The notes under the pieces were generated by a model, which saw nothing but the letters and a program-made list of their open reading frames with translations, was not told the origin of the DNA and did not search any database. The position numbers and the translations under genes were made by a program. From contig NZ_JBMERR010000003.1 of assembly GCF_048820915.1 (NCBI RefSeq), forward strand, positions 186,001 through 250,000: 64,000 nucleotides of DNA, given 5' to 3'. How positions within the stretch are numbered: the stretch's first letter is position 1; each line of letters starts with the position of its first letter. This stretch comes from Cribrihabitans_A pelagius (GTDB taxonomy: Bacteria; Pseudomonadota; Alphaproteobacteria; Rhodobacterales; Rhodobacteraceae). Of this stretch, positions 1-7,843 are shown one piece after another.

Positions 1-768
1 GTAATCGAAGCCCGCGGGCTGGATCTGACCTTTCAGACCAACGACGGGCCGGTGCATGCGCTGAAAGACGTGAACCTGGAGATCGGCAAGGGGGATTTTG
101 TCTCCTTCATCGGGCCTTCGGGCTGCGGCAAGACCACGTTCCTGCGCTGTATTGCGGCGCTGGAGACGCCGACTGGCGGGTCACTCAGCGTCAACGGCAT
201 GACGCCGGAGGAGGCCCGCAAGAGCCGCGCCTATGGCTATGTGTTCCAGGCGGCGGGACTGTACCCGTGGCGCAGCATCGCGCGCAACATCAAGCTGCCC
301 CTGGAGATCATGGGCTATTCCCGCGCCGAGCAGGAGAAGCGCGTGGCCGAGGTGCTTGAACTGGTGGAGCTGTCGGGCTTTGGCGGCAAGTTTCCCTGGC
401 AGCTGTCAGGCGGCATGCAGCAGCGGGCAAGCATTGCGCGGGCGCTGGCGTTTGATGCCGACATCCTGCTGATGGACGAGCCTTTCGGGGCACTGGACGA
501 AATCGTGCGCGACCACCTGAACGAGCAGCTCCTGAAGCTCTGGGCTCGGACGAACAAGACCATCGGCTTTGTCACCCATTCCATCCCCGAGGCAGTGTAT
601 CTCTCGACCAGGATCGTGGTGATGAGCCCGCGGCCGGGGCGGATTACCGATGTCATCGAAAGCCCGCTGCCGAAGGAGCGGCCGCTGGATATCCGCGACA
701 GCAAGGAGTTCATCGAGATTGCGCATAGGGTGCGCGAGGGGCTGCGCGCGGGGCATGGCAATGATTGA
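1..768 (+). CDS. ABC transporter ATP-binding protein (5' truncated by window edge)
   Basis: The reading frame is open from base 1, so the start lies upstream; 255 codons are visible. Walker A GPSGCGKT is at visible residues 38-45, followed by the signature LSGGMQQR, Walker B ILLMDEP and the switch-histidine segment VTHSIPEA. This is the layout of the SsuB/TauB/NrtD-type nucleotide-binding subunits that energise NMT1/SsuA-class importers. It sits on the cytoplasmic face with the two permeases encoded downstream. Its stop overlaps the GNAT gene by 8 bp, so it is the upstream visible member of a five-gene operon ending at the terminator near 4196. The transported substrate cannot be read from this subunit. 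Confidence 0.93.
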   Translation, partial: VIEARGLDLTFQTNDGPVHALKDVNLEIGKGDFVSFIGPSGCGKTTFLRCIAALETPTGGSLSVNGMTPEEARKSRAYGYVFQAAGLYPWRSIARNIKLPLEIMGYSRAEQEKRVAEVLELVELSGFGGKFPWQLSGGMQQRASIARALAFDADILLMDEPFGALDEIVRDHLNEQLLKLWARTNKTIGFVTHSIPEAVYLSTRIVVMSPRPGRITDVIESPLPKERPLDIRDSKEFIEIAHRVREGLRAGHGND

Positions 769-1219
769 AGTGCGCAGGGCAGCCCTGGAGGACGCGCCCG
801 GAATGTCCGCAATAATCAACCGCTGGATCGACCGCACGGACTGGATGCCGCGGGACCTGCCAGCCGGGGATTTTGAGGCACTGTTTGTCAAGGGGCTGGA
901 AGTCCGGGAGATGTGGGCCGCCGGCGATCCGGTTCAGGGCTATTTGTCGCTGGATCCCGCAAACGGTCACATCTGGGGGTTTTATTGTGCGGAGCCTGGA
1001 CGGGGAATTGGCAAGCTCCTTCTGGACCGCGCGAAGGAAGGCCGCAGCTTCCTGTCCCTGAATACGCATGTCCCGAACACGGGCGCGCAGCGGTTTTACC
1101 GCCGCGAAGGATTCCGGCCGGTGCAGGTGCCGGCAGGCGAGACGCAAAGCGCCGCGCCGGGGCGCGGAAATGCGGCGGGTTCGGCGATACCTGAGATGCG
1201 GATGGAGTGGCGCCGATGA
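761..1219 (+). CDS. GNAT-family N-acetyltransferase
   Basis: A protein of 152 residues. The acetyl-CoA pyrophosphate-binding loop GRGIGKLLLD falls near residue 85, and a C-terminal FYRREGF segment is typical of the GNAT fold (motifs A and B). The ATG at 761 overlaps the end of the ATPase gene by 8 bp, and its own stop overlaps the next ATG (ATGA at 1216-1219). It is therefore translationally coupled inside the transporter operon. The acceptor substrate is unknown; its position suggests it modifies the imported compound or a derivative, which is inference only. Confidence 0.85.
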   Translation: MIEVRRAALEDAPGMSAIINRWIDRTDWMPRDLPAGDFEALFVKGLEVREMWAAGDPVQGYLSLDPANGHIWGFYCAEPGRGIGKLLLDRAKEGRSFLSLNTHVPNTGAQRFYRREGFRPVQVPAGETQSAAPGRGNAAGSAIPEMRMEWRR

Positions 1220-2133
1220 AGAGCTTTCTTGCTGTGCTGACCGTCACTGCCGCCATCCTTGCGCTGTGGTATGCGGCCTGTGTGCCGATGAACATCAAGG
1301 GCGTGCTCGACGCCGCCGAACGCGCCGGGGTGGAGGTGGTGCCGCCCGCCGCCAAGGACCGGCGGGATATGAGCGAACTCGTCCTGATAGCGCGGAACAG
1401 CTTTGCCATCGGGGACACCTGGGTGCAGGACCGCCCGCGTTTGCCCGCGCCGCATCAGGTGGCGGCGGAACTGTGGCAGACCACGGTGGAGAAGAAGGTC
1501 ACCTCCAAGCGCAGCCTGATCTATCACGCGCAGGTGACGTTGTCGGCGACGCTTCTGGGCTTTGCCATCGGCACCGGGCTCGGCATCCTGCTAGCCGTCG
1601 GGATCGTGCATTCCCGGGTGATGGACATGTCGGTTATGCCCTGGGCCATCGTCAGCCAGACCATCCCGATCATTGCGCTGGCGCCGATGATCATCGTGGT
1701 GCTGTATTCCATCGGGGTGCAGGGGATCGTTCCGAAGGCGGTGATCTCGGCCTATCTGAGTTTCTTCCCGGTTGTTGTCGGAATGGTGAAGGGGCTGAGG
1801 GCGCCGGATGCGATGCAGCTGGATCTGTTGAAGACCTACAATGCAAATACGAACCAGGGGTTCTGGAAGCTGCGGCTGCCGTCCTCGATGCCTTACCTCT
1901 TTGCGTCGCTGAAGATCGGCATCGCAGCCTCGCTGGTGGGGGCCATTGTTGGAGAGCTGCCGACCGGGGCGGTTGCCGGGCTTGGCGCGCGGCTGCTGGC
2001 GGGGAGTTATTACGGGCAGACCGTGCAGATCTGGTCGGCGCTGTTTGCCGCGGCCATTCTGGCGGGGCTTTTGGTGGGGCTCCTTGGGCTCACCGAGCGG
2101 CTGGTTCTGAAACGCATGGGGGTGCAGGCATGA
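1216..2133 (+). CDS. ABC transporter permease, NMT1/SsuC-like importer (subunit 1)
   Basis: A protein of 305 residues with an N-terminal membrane anchor (residues 5-22) and a periplasmic stretch. A BPD_transp_1 core of about five helices follows, and the EAA-type coupling loop lies near the TYNANTNQGFWKLRLPSS segment. I chose ATG 1216 because it makes a 4-bp ATGA overlap with the GNAT stop; a GTG at 1207 is in frame but less likely. The extra N-terminal region before the permease core is longer than in plain SsuC proteins. It pairs with the second permease at 2219 to form a heterodimeric channel. Confidence 0.9.
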   Translation: MKSFLAVLTVTAAILALWYAACVPMNIKGVLDAAERAGVEVVPPAAKDRRDMSELVLIARNSFAIGDTWVQDRPRLPAPHQVAAELWQTTVEKKVTSKRSLIYHAQVTLSATLLGFAIGTGLGILLAVGIVHSRVMDMSVMPWAIVSQTIPIIALAPMIIVVLYSIGVQGIVPKAVISAYLSFFPVVVGMVKGLRAPDAMQLDLLKTYNANTNQGFWKLRLPSSMPYLFASLKIGIAASLVGAIVGELPTGAVAGLGARLLAGSYYGQTVQIWSALFAAAILAGLLVGLLGLTERLVLKRMGVQA

Positions 2134-2222
2134 TTGAGGTTCTGCAGGAGGGCGCTGCCCTCGCCGCTTTGCGGCTCACCCGGGGTATTTGGGTCAGAAA
2201 GGGACAGGAGGGCGCGGCATGA
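2130..2222 (+). other. 30-codon linker ORF between the two permease genes
   Basis: An ATG at 2130 overlaps the stop of permease 1, and the stop TGA at 2220-2222 overlaps the ATG of permease 2 at 2219. The ORF would encode 30 residues starting MIEV, the same four residues that start permease 2. Most of it consists of a short intergenic repeat (2171-2203). It looks like a repeat insertion that duplicated the start region of permease 2. It may act only as a translational bridge; I would not call it a functional protein. Confidence 0.35.
2171..2203 (+). repeat. short intergenic repeat, GGGGTATTTGGG core
   Basis: The sequence CCGGGGTATTTGGGTCAGAA resembles, in inverted orientation, the segment at 7787-7820 (core GGGAGTATTTGGGGCAAGA). 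Short motifs of this shape recur between genes in Roseobacter-group genomes. Here it lies within the 30-codon linker between two permease genes. Confidence 0.5.
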
Positions 2223-3064
2223 TCGAGGTCATTCTGGCGGTCTGCGCCTGGTGCGGCGGCTGGTGGCTGAACAGCCGGCTGGCCAACGGGGCGGCTTCGG
2301 ACACCCGGTTGGTGCGGCTGGCGGTGCCCTTGATCTTTGGCGCCACCCTGCTTGTGGTCTGGGAGCTTTTGGTGCGGGGTCTGGAAGTGCCGCTGGTGAT
2401 CCTGCCGGCGCCGTCGGAGATTGCCGCGCGTTTTGCCGGGAGCCTGCCGGTGCTGTGGCAGGACTTTGTGCAGACTATCCTCAAGGGCGCGCTGGGCGGT
2501 TACGTGATTGGCTGCGGTGCCGCCTTGCTGACCGCGGTGCTGGTCGACCGCAGCGAGTTTCTGCGCCGCGGGCTGCTGCCGGTGGGCAATTTCGTCGCCG
2601 CGCTGCCGATTGTCGGCACCGCGCCGATCCTGGTGATGTGGTTCGGCTTCGACTGGCAGTCCAAGGCGGCCGTGGTGGTGGTGATGGTATTCTTCCCGAT
2701 GCTGGTGAACACGGTGGCGGGGCTGAGCGAGACTTCCGCCATGCAGCGCGACCTGATGCGGACCTATGCCGCGAGCTACTGGCAGGGGTTCTTCAAGCTG
2801 CGCCTGCCGGCCGCGCTGCCGTTCATCTTCAACGGCCTGAAGATCTCGGCGACGCTGGCCTTGGTGGGGGCGATCGTAGCGGAGTTCTTCGGCTCGCCCA
2901 CTGTTGGCATGGGATTCCGGATCTCCACCAGCGTCGGCCAGCTGGCACTGGACATGGTTTGGGCCGAGATCGTGGTGGCGGCGCTGGCGGGGTCGGCCTT
3001 TTACGGGCTGATCGTGCTGGCGGAGAAGGCGCTGACCTTCTGGCACCCCTCGCAGCGCGGCTGA
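2219..3064 (+). CDS. ABC transporter permease, NMT1/SsuC-like importer (subunit 2)
   Basis: A protein of 281 residues. Two N-terminal hydrophobic segments precede a substrate-entry stretch (LVILPAPSEIAARF, the LPSP-like motif of SsuC/TauC permeases). A BPD_transp_1 domain follows, with the EAA loop around YAASYWQGFFKLRLPAALPF. ATG 2219 has a good ribosome-binding site (GGACAGGAG). A GTG at 2189 in frame would place the intergenic repeat inside the protein and is rejected. The two permeases share the same loop pattern and probably form a heterodimer with the ATPase at 1-768. Confidence 0.92.
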   Translation: MIEVILAVCAWCGGWWLNSRLANGAASDTRLVRLAVPLIFGATLLVVWELLVRGLEVPLVILPAPSEIAARFAGSLPVLWQDFVQTILKGALGGYVIGCGAALLTAVLVDRSEFLRRGLLPVGNFVAALPIVGTAPILVMWFGFDWQSKAAVVVVMVFFPMLVNTVAGLSETSAMQRDLMRTYAASYWQGFFKLRLPAALPFIFNGLKISATLALVGAIVAEFFGSPTVGMGFRISTSVGQLALDMVWAEIVVAALAGSAFYGLIVLAEKALTFWHPSQRG

Positions 3065-3182
3065 GACCGGCGGGCGGCCCCGCGCCGGGCCGCCTGTTAC
3101 CTGAATTTCCGGCACAAAAAATTTGAACGGGGCCACGAAGCCGGGCAAGCTCCATCGTATAACACACAGGGAGAACAAGGAC

Positions 3183-4169
3183 ATGAAACAGTTTCTGGCA
3201 GCCGCCGCGCTGGCGCTTGGCGCAAGCTCCGCGGCGCAGGCGGCGGATGAGGTCACGCTGCAGCTCAAATGGGTGACCCAAGCGCAGTTTGCAGGATACT
3301 ACGTGGCTCAGGACAAGGGCTTTTACGAGGAAGAGGGACTGGACGTCAGCATCCTGCCCGGCGGCCCCGACATCGCGCCGACCCAGGTGATCGCGGGCGG
3401 CGGCGCCGATGTGACCGTGGAGTGGATGCCGGCGGCGCTGGCAGCGCGCGAGAAGGGGCTGGAACTGGTGAACATCGCCCAGCCCTTCAAGAGCTCGGGC
3501 ATGATGCTGACCTGCTGGAAGGACACCGGCATCTCCAAACCCGAGGATCTGGCCAACCGCACCCTGGGCGTCTGGTTCTTCGGCAATGAGTTCCCCTTCA
3601 TGAGCTGGATGAGCCAGCTGGGCATCGACACCGGCGGCAAGGGCGAGAACGGCGTGGAAGTGCTGAAGCAGGGCTTCAACGTCGATCCGCTCTTGCAGCG
3701 CCAGGCTGATTGCATCTCCACCATGACCTACAATGAATACTGGCAGGTCATCGACGCGGGAGTCTCCCCGGACGAGCTGATCACCTTCAAATACGAGGAT
3801 CAGGGCGTCGCGACGCTGGAAGACGGGCTCTATGTGCTGGAGGAGAACCTCGAGGACCCCGCATTCGCGGACAAAATGGAGCGTTTCGTGCGCGCCTCGA
3901 TGAAGGGCTGGAAATACGCCGAGGAAAACCCGGAGGAAGCGGCGGAAATCGTGCTCGACAATGACGCGTCGGGTGCGCAGACCGAGGAGCACCAGAAGCG
4001 GATGATGAGCGAGATCGCCAAGCTGACCGCGGGCAGCAACGGCGCGCTGGATCCGGCTGACTACCAGCGCACGGTGGAAACGCTGATGAGCGGCGGCTCG
4101 GCGCCGGTGATCACCAAGGAGCCCGAGGGTGCCTGGACCCACAAGGTGACCGACGCTGCGCTGAACTGA
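3183..4169 (+). CDS. ABC transporter substrate-binding protein, NMT1/THI5-like
   Basis: A protein of 328 residues with a Sec signal peptide (cleavage near AAQA-ADE, residue 20). The mature protein begins TLQLKWVTQAQFAGYYVA, the NMT1 family start, and carries the family glycine-rich loop GGGADVTVEW. It would bind the ligand in the periplasm and hand it to the two permeases. NMT1-type proteins of this subgroup are annotated for hydroxymethylpyrimidine, riboflavin or pyrimidine/hydantoin uptake. The window holds no biosynthetic neighbour that decides between them. A ribosome-binding site (AGGGAGAACAAGG) precedes ATG 3183. The gene ends 26 bp before a strong terminator. Confidence 0.9.
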   Translation: MKQFLAAAALALGASSAAQAADEVTLQLKWVTQAQFAGYYVAQDKGFYEEEGLDVSILPGGPDIAPTQVIAGGGADVTVEWMPAALAAREKGLELVNIAQPFKSSGMMLTCWKDTGISKPEDLANRTLGVWFFGNEFPFMSWMSQLGIDTGGKGENGVEVLKQGFNVDPLLQRQADCISTMTYNEYWQVIDAGVSPDELITFKYEDQGVATLEDGLYVLEENLEDPAFADKMERFVRASMKGWKYAEENPEEAAEIVLDNDASGAQTEEHQKRMMSEIAKLTAGSNGALDPADYQRTVETLMSGGSAPVITKEPEGAWTHKVTDAALN

Positions 4170-4195
4170 CCCGAACCTTCGTTTGCAGGCCGCAG

Positions 4196-4230
4196 GGCCG
4201 CCGCCGGGGCGATCCGGCGGCGGCCGTTTT
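4196..4230 (+). terminator. rho-independent terminator of the ABC importer operon
   Basis: A perfect 12-bp stem (GGCCGCCGCCGG at 4196-4207 and its complement at 4214-4225) closes a 6-nt loop and is followed by GTTTT. It lies 26 bp after the binding-protein stop. Confidence 0.85.
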
Positions 4231-4320
4231 GCCACCCGGAGCCTGCAAGCGCAGGCTGGCCCTGCCGGTTTTATGGAAAATTGCCCGCAGGGCGCGCCCT
4301 TGAGGTGCTACCTTTCATGC

Positions 4321-5268
4321 ATGGGCGAGCATGGGATTCATATCTCCGGCCACCGGCCGTGCCTGGGCGATCCGCCGTTGCGGCTCTGCTTTTGCCATCA
4401 GCGTGAAGGCGCGCGGGCGGCGGGCTGCACCGCCGGGGAGGCCTGCCAGCTGCAGGAGGCCCCCAATGCAATTACCAGCTTGCCCTTGCTGCCGCTGTGC
4501 GCTGCTGCCGGGGTGCGCAAGCAGGCTAGCGGCCGGGCGCAGGTGCTGATCTTGCATGATGACGCCGCCGGGGCTGCCCTCGCCGCGCAGGTGCTGCGTC
4601 CGCAGCACTGCGATACCGCGAATGTGGCGGCCTGCCGCCTCGCCGGGGTCGGGCACCCTGATCTGCTGCACGCGCTGGCTTGCGGCTTTGACATGATCCT
4701 GCTGCAGCGGGCTGCGGAGGCTTCGCAAGCACTTCAGCAGCGGCGTGAAACCGAACTGGCGGAAGATCTTGGCGGGATGGGGCGGATTGCGCTGTTTTCG
4801 GACAAGGCAGAGCTGTCGGCGCTGCTGACGCTGGATATCAGCCCCCGGGTGAGCGCCGCGCCCGAGCTGCTGGTGGCGGGCAGCCGCCGCGACACCGCGC
4901 GGGCAAGCGCGGCGGCGCTGCTGCCGGTCAGCAAGACGCATGTGCCCCTGGCGGACCCGGCGCCTTATGGCGCGGTCTCCCTTACCGGCCCCGGATGCGA
5001 TCTTTGCGCGCGCTGCAGCTGGATGTGCCCGGCCGAGGCGCTCTGGATCGAGGAAGACAGCGGCGCGCTGAACTTTGACGAATCCCTCTGCTTCCAATGC
5101 GGCATCTGCGCCGGGGTTTGCCCGCAGCAGGTCTTGCGGCTGCAGCCGGGCATGGATCTGTCGGTGAATGCGGTGCTGCCGCGCCGCCTGCGCGCGCCCG
5201 GGACCAAGCCCGAGCCGGGCGCGGCGCTCAAGGCTGTTCCAGAAAGCCGCCGTACTGGCCGCGCTTGA
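4321..5268 (+). CDS. 4Fe-4S ferredoxin-domain protein, divergent; start uncertain
   Basis: About 315 residues. The C-terminal third holds two cysteine clusters (GCDLCARCSWMCP and CFQCGICAGVCP), the signature of a bacterial 2x[4Fe-4S] ferredoxin. The segment before it (GVGHPDLLHALACGFDMILL) resembles the second half of longer Roseobacter-group ferredoxin proteins of about 650 residues. This copy would then be shortened at both ends, and it has an unusually Cys- and Ala-rich N-terminus. The frame stays open upstream through the terminator at 4196, so the start must be downstream of it; ATG 4273 and 4321 are both possible. The last 41 bp overlap the convergent flavin reductase gene. It may be a degenerate paralogue. 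Confidence 0.6.
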   Translation: MGEHGIHISGHRPCLGDPPLRLCFCHQREGARAAGCTAGEACQLQEAPNAITSLPLLPLCAAAGVRKQASGRAQVLILHDDAAGAALAAQVLRPQHCDTANVAACRLAGVGHPDLLHALACGFDMILLQRAAEASQALQQRRETELAEDLGGMGRIALFSDKAELSALLTLDISPRVSAAPELLVAGSRRDTARASAAALLPVSKTHVPLADPAPYGAVSLTGPGCDLCARCSWMCPAEALWIEEDSGALNFDESLCFQCGICAGVCPQQVLRLQPGMDLSVNAVLPRRLRAPGTKPEPGAALKAVPESRRTGRA

Positions 5269-5728
5269 AGATCAGCCCCTTGCCCGGGCGGGTGCGGACC
5301 TCTTCCACTTCGCCAACAATGATGGTGTGGTCGCCGCCCGGGTGGCAGGCATGGTGGCGGCAGTCGAACCGCGCCAGCACCCCGTCGAGCGCAGGGGTGC
5401 CGGCGCTGTTGGGCTGCCATGGAACTCCGTCGAAATCCGCGCCCCTGGCGGCAAAATGCCGGGCCAGCTCCAGCTGGTCCTCACCCATCACGTGGATGGC
5501 GAAATGCCGGGCCGCGGCAAAGGCGTCATGGCGATGCGAGCCGCGTGCCGGGCACCACAGGAGGAGCGGCGGGTCGAGCGAGACCGAAGTGAAGCTGTTC
5601 ACGGTGATTGCCAGCGGGCCGCCGGCGGTCATCGTTGTAATCACCGTCACGCCGGTGCCGAAGCAGCCAAGCGCATCGCGGTAGGCCCGCGCCGTGTCCG
5701 GCCCGGGGATGAAGCGGGTTTCGGGCAT
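5228..5728 (-). CDS. flavin reductase-like protein (FMN-binding split barrel)
   Basis: A protein of 166 residues. FGTGVTVITTMTAGGPLAITVNSFTSVSLDPPLLLW is the flavin-binding start of the flavin_reduct family (HpaC/RutF-like), given here for positions 20-55 in shortened reading; the C-terminal GDHTIIVGEVEEV strand completes the split barrel. Such proteins reduce FMN or FAD with NAD(P)H, usually for a partner monooxygenase. No monooxygenase lies next to it. The ATG (5728) has an AGGAGAGG ribosome-binding site. Its 3' end overlaps the ferredoxin-like gene tail-to-tail by 41 bp, and a flavin/iron-sulphur electron-transfer pairing is conceivable but unproven. Confidence 0.85.
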   Translation of the reverse strand: MPETRFIPGPDTARAYRDALGCFGTGVTVITTMTAGGPLAITVNSFTSVSLDPPLLLWCPARGSHRHDAFAAARHFAIHVMGEDQLELARHFAARGADFDGVPWQPNSAGTPALDGVLARFDCRHHACHPGGDHTIIVGEVEEVRTRPGKGLIFKRGQYGGFLEQP

Positions 5729-5803
5729 TTCTCGCCTCTCCTGTGGTCCGCGGGGCTGGTCCTTGTTTTGCCTGACCTGCCACGCTCGGCGGCGATTGTC
5801 CAC

Positions 5804-7216
5804 CTAGTTGAGGTCCTTGAGCAGGCGGCCGTGCCTGCGCGTTTCGGCTATCACTGCGCCCAGGGTGGTAAGCCCGCGCGCTTCCAGCATCGGCAGCATC
5901 TTGCAGAAAACCTCGGCGGTGGCGCGGGCATCGCCCATCGCGGTGTGGCGCCCGGCGGGCGGGATGGTGACCTCCAGCCGGGCCGAGAGCGCATCGAGCG
6001 TATGCTCCTGCGAGGCACCGAAAAGGACCGCACTCAGCAGCACCGTGTCCAGAACCGGCTGCTCCCAGGTGACGCCTGCGCGTTTGGCGTGGCGGTGCAG
6101 GAAGGCCATGTCGAAGGGCGCGTTATGGGCAACGATCACCGCGTCGGAGGCAAAACGGTGAAGGGCGCGGGCGGCCCCGGCAATGTCCGGCGCGCCTGCG
6201 ACCATCGCATTATTGATACCGTGCACCCGGGTCGAGGACGGCGGGATCGGGCACTTGGGGTCGACCAGCGTCTCGAACCGCTCGCTTTCGATGATCCTCC
6301 CGCGCACCACCCTGAGCGCGCCGATCTGCACGATCTCGTCCTTGTGCGGCAAGAGCCCGGTGGTCTCGCTGTCGAAGACCACGCAGGCCAGCGACGAGAG
6401 CGGCCGCTCCTCCAGTCCGCTCGGCGGCGTGTCGAGCAGGGCGAAGTCGTAGACCAGCGGACGGTCCTCGCCCGGCGCGGAGGGTGCGGCGCGGCTGGCC
6501 TCGAAGATCAGGATGTAGCCCGGCGCGCCGCCTAGGGGTTTCAGCCGCAGGTCGAAGCTCTGTGCGCCGCTGGCGCTTTTGATGGTTGCCGCGGTCTCCA
6601 TGCCGCTGCGCACCAGCCGGCCATAGGCCGCCTCCAGCCCGCTGCGGTCCAGGTAGTCGGAAAGCGGTGCATTGAGCCGCGGCGGGGCTTCCTCGGCCAA
6701 TACGGCCGCTGCCTGGCCGTCATAAAGCACGATCTGATGCGCCGGGCTGGCCATAACCGTGGCAATTGGAATGTCGGTGAGCAGCGCCGCGAGCCGGGTC
6801 TTCTCCGCTTCCAGGTGTTCGGTCTCGCGGGCGATGGCTTCAGCCGTCTGCAGCGCCGCGGCGCCCAGCTGCCCGGCCAGGCCTTCGGCGGCGGCGGCAA
6901 GGTCGCCAAGGTAGCGCGCGCCATGCGTGTCCATGTCCCCGCGCACGCCGGCATGGGCGCTGGCCCGCATCCCCGCCGCCAACCGCTCGATCGGCTTGGC
7001 GACGTTTTCGTCGAACAGCAGCCAGACCGCGGCTGTGAGGCCGAGGATGCAAAAGCTGCTGAGCAGCCCGGCAAAGATAAAGGCATCAGACAGCGCCGGC
7101 TGCCCGGCCCGGCCATAGCCCAGCCAGAGCGCGCCGCAGACCACCGCGATGCCGCCCAAGGCCAGAAGGCAGAAAAACAGGAAGATACGGAACCTGAGGT
7201 TCAGCCGTGCCATCAT
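5804..7216 (-). CDS. membrane-anchored DnaQ-type 3'-5' exonuclease (PolIII epsilon-like)
   Basis: A protein of 470 residues. Two N-terminal transmembrane helices (about residues 7-30 and 42-65) are followed by a HAMP-like linker (VAKPIERLAAGMRA) and a coiled stretch. A PAS-like middle domain comes next, then a DEDDh exonuclease domain in the last 190 residues (FDSETTG, HNAPFDMAFL, HTAMGDARATAEVF). The catalytic D, E, D, H and D are present. ATG 7216 overlaps the upstream stop (ATGA). An upstream open extension to 7789 is only a shadow of the neighbouring gene. This family sits beside VC_2705-type symporters and DUF294 proteins in many proteobacteria. The sensor-like architecture suggests control of nuclease activity, not replication proofreading. 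Confidence 0.88.
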   Translation of the reverse strand: MMARLNLRFRIFLFFCLLALGGIAVVCGALWLGYGRAGQPALSDAFIFAGLLSSFCILGLTAAVWLLFDENVAKPIERLAAGMRASAHAGVRGDMDTHGARYLGDLAAAAEGLAGQLGAAALQTAEAIARETEHLEAEKTRLAALLTDIPIATVMASPAHQIVLYDGQAAAVLAEEAPPRLNAPLSDYLDRSGLEAAYGRLVRSGMETAATIKSASGAQSFDLRLKPLGGAPGYILIFEASRAAPSAPGEDRPLVYDFALLDTPPSGLEERPLSSLACVVFDSETTGLLPHKDEIVQIGALRVVRGRIIESERFETLVDPKCPIPPSSTRVHGINNAMVAGAPDIAGAARALHRFASDAVIVAHNAPFDMAFLHRHAKRAGVTWEQPVLDTVLLSAVLFGASQEHTLDALSARLEVTIPPAGRHTAMGDARATAEVFCKMLPMLEARGLTTLGAVIAETRRHGRLLKDLN

Positions 7217-7737
7217 GACCGGCCTTCGCAGGCGGTGGTCAGGATCGCGTCGCCCGGCTCCGCCGCCACCCAATCGAGCCCCTCGGGCAGGGCGTCCGTG
7301 CCGATTGTCGCGCCGTCCTCCACCAGCGTCCGGCGCCAGCCGCCGCAATCCAGCAGCGCCGAGACTTTGCTGACCGGCGCCCAGCGGCCGAAGAAGAAGA
7401 TCTCCGCGAGGTAGACATCCGGATGGCCGGGATGGCTCATCAGCCCCGCGGTGTCGAGGGCGGCAAAGCGGTCCACGTAGGGCAGCGCATAGGTCCAGGG
7501 CCGGTAGAAACTCTGGTGCTGCACGGTTTCTGCAACCGTCAGGCCCTCGGGCAGGGAAGCCTTGGTGCGCCCGTACCAGCCGTACTCCAGCGCGATTGTG
7601 ACACCGATCATCGCCACCGCCGCCGCCACCGGCGCCAGCCATCGCGGCAGCCGTCCGCCCAGTGTGCGGCCCGCCAGCATCACCAGCCCGGCCGCTGCCA
7701 CGCCTGCAAAAATCACCGCGATCAGTTCCAGAAACAT
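7213..7737 (-). CDS. conserved membrane protein of unknown function
   Basis: A protein of 174 residues with two N-terminal hydrophobic helices (about residues 4-22 and 35-52). A soluble, probably periplasmic domain follows, rich in aromatic residues (FYRPWTYALPYVDRF). I do not recognise a named domain. Its stop overlaps the exonuclease start (ATGA), so the two are translationally coupled. It probably belongs to the symporter/DUF294/exonuclease module, perhaps as a membrane partner of the exonuclease. Confidence 0.75.
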   Translation of the reverse strand: MFLELIAVIFAGVAAAGLVMLAGRTLGGRLPRWLAPVAAAVAMIGVTIALEYGWYGRTKASLPEGLTVAETVQHQSFYRPWTYALPYVDRFAALDTAGLMSHPGHPDVYLAEIFFFGRWAPVSKVSALLDCGGWRRTLVEDGATIGTDALPEGLDWVAAEPGDAILTTACEGRS

Positions 7738-7786
7738 TTGCTCTCCCCATCCTGGCCGGTGGCGCCGCGCGCCATCCCGCCTTTGT

Positions 7787-7820
7787 CATCTTGCCCCAAA
7801 TACTCCCGCCGGAGGCACCC
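7787..7820 (-). repeat. short intergenic repeat, GGGAGTATTTGGGGCAAGA core
   Basis: Read on the minus strand, the 106-bp gap between the DUF294 gene and the membrane-protein gene carries GGGAGTATTTGGGGCAAGAT, related to the motif at 2171-2203. No terminator-like U tract accompanies it. Confidence 0.5.
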
Positions 7821-7843
7821 GCGGCCTGCCGCGCGCGGAGCTG

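Noticed and set aside
7217..7789. N-terminal extension of the exonuclease frame
   Set aside because: It overlaps the coupled membrane-protein gene in another frame and is low-complexity. The ATGA junction fixes the start at 7216.
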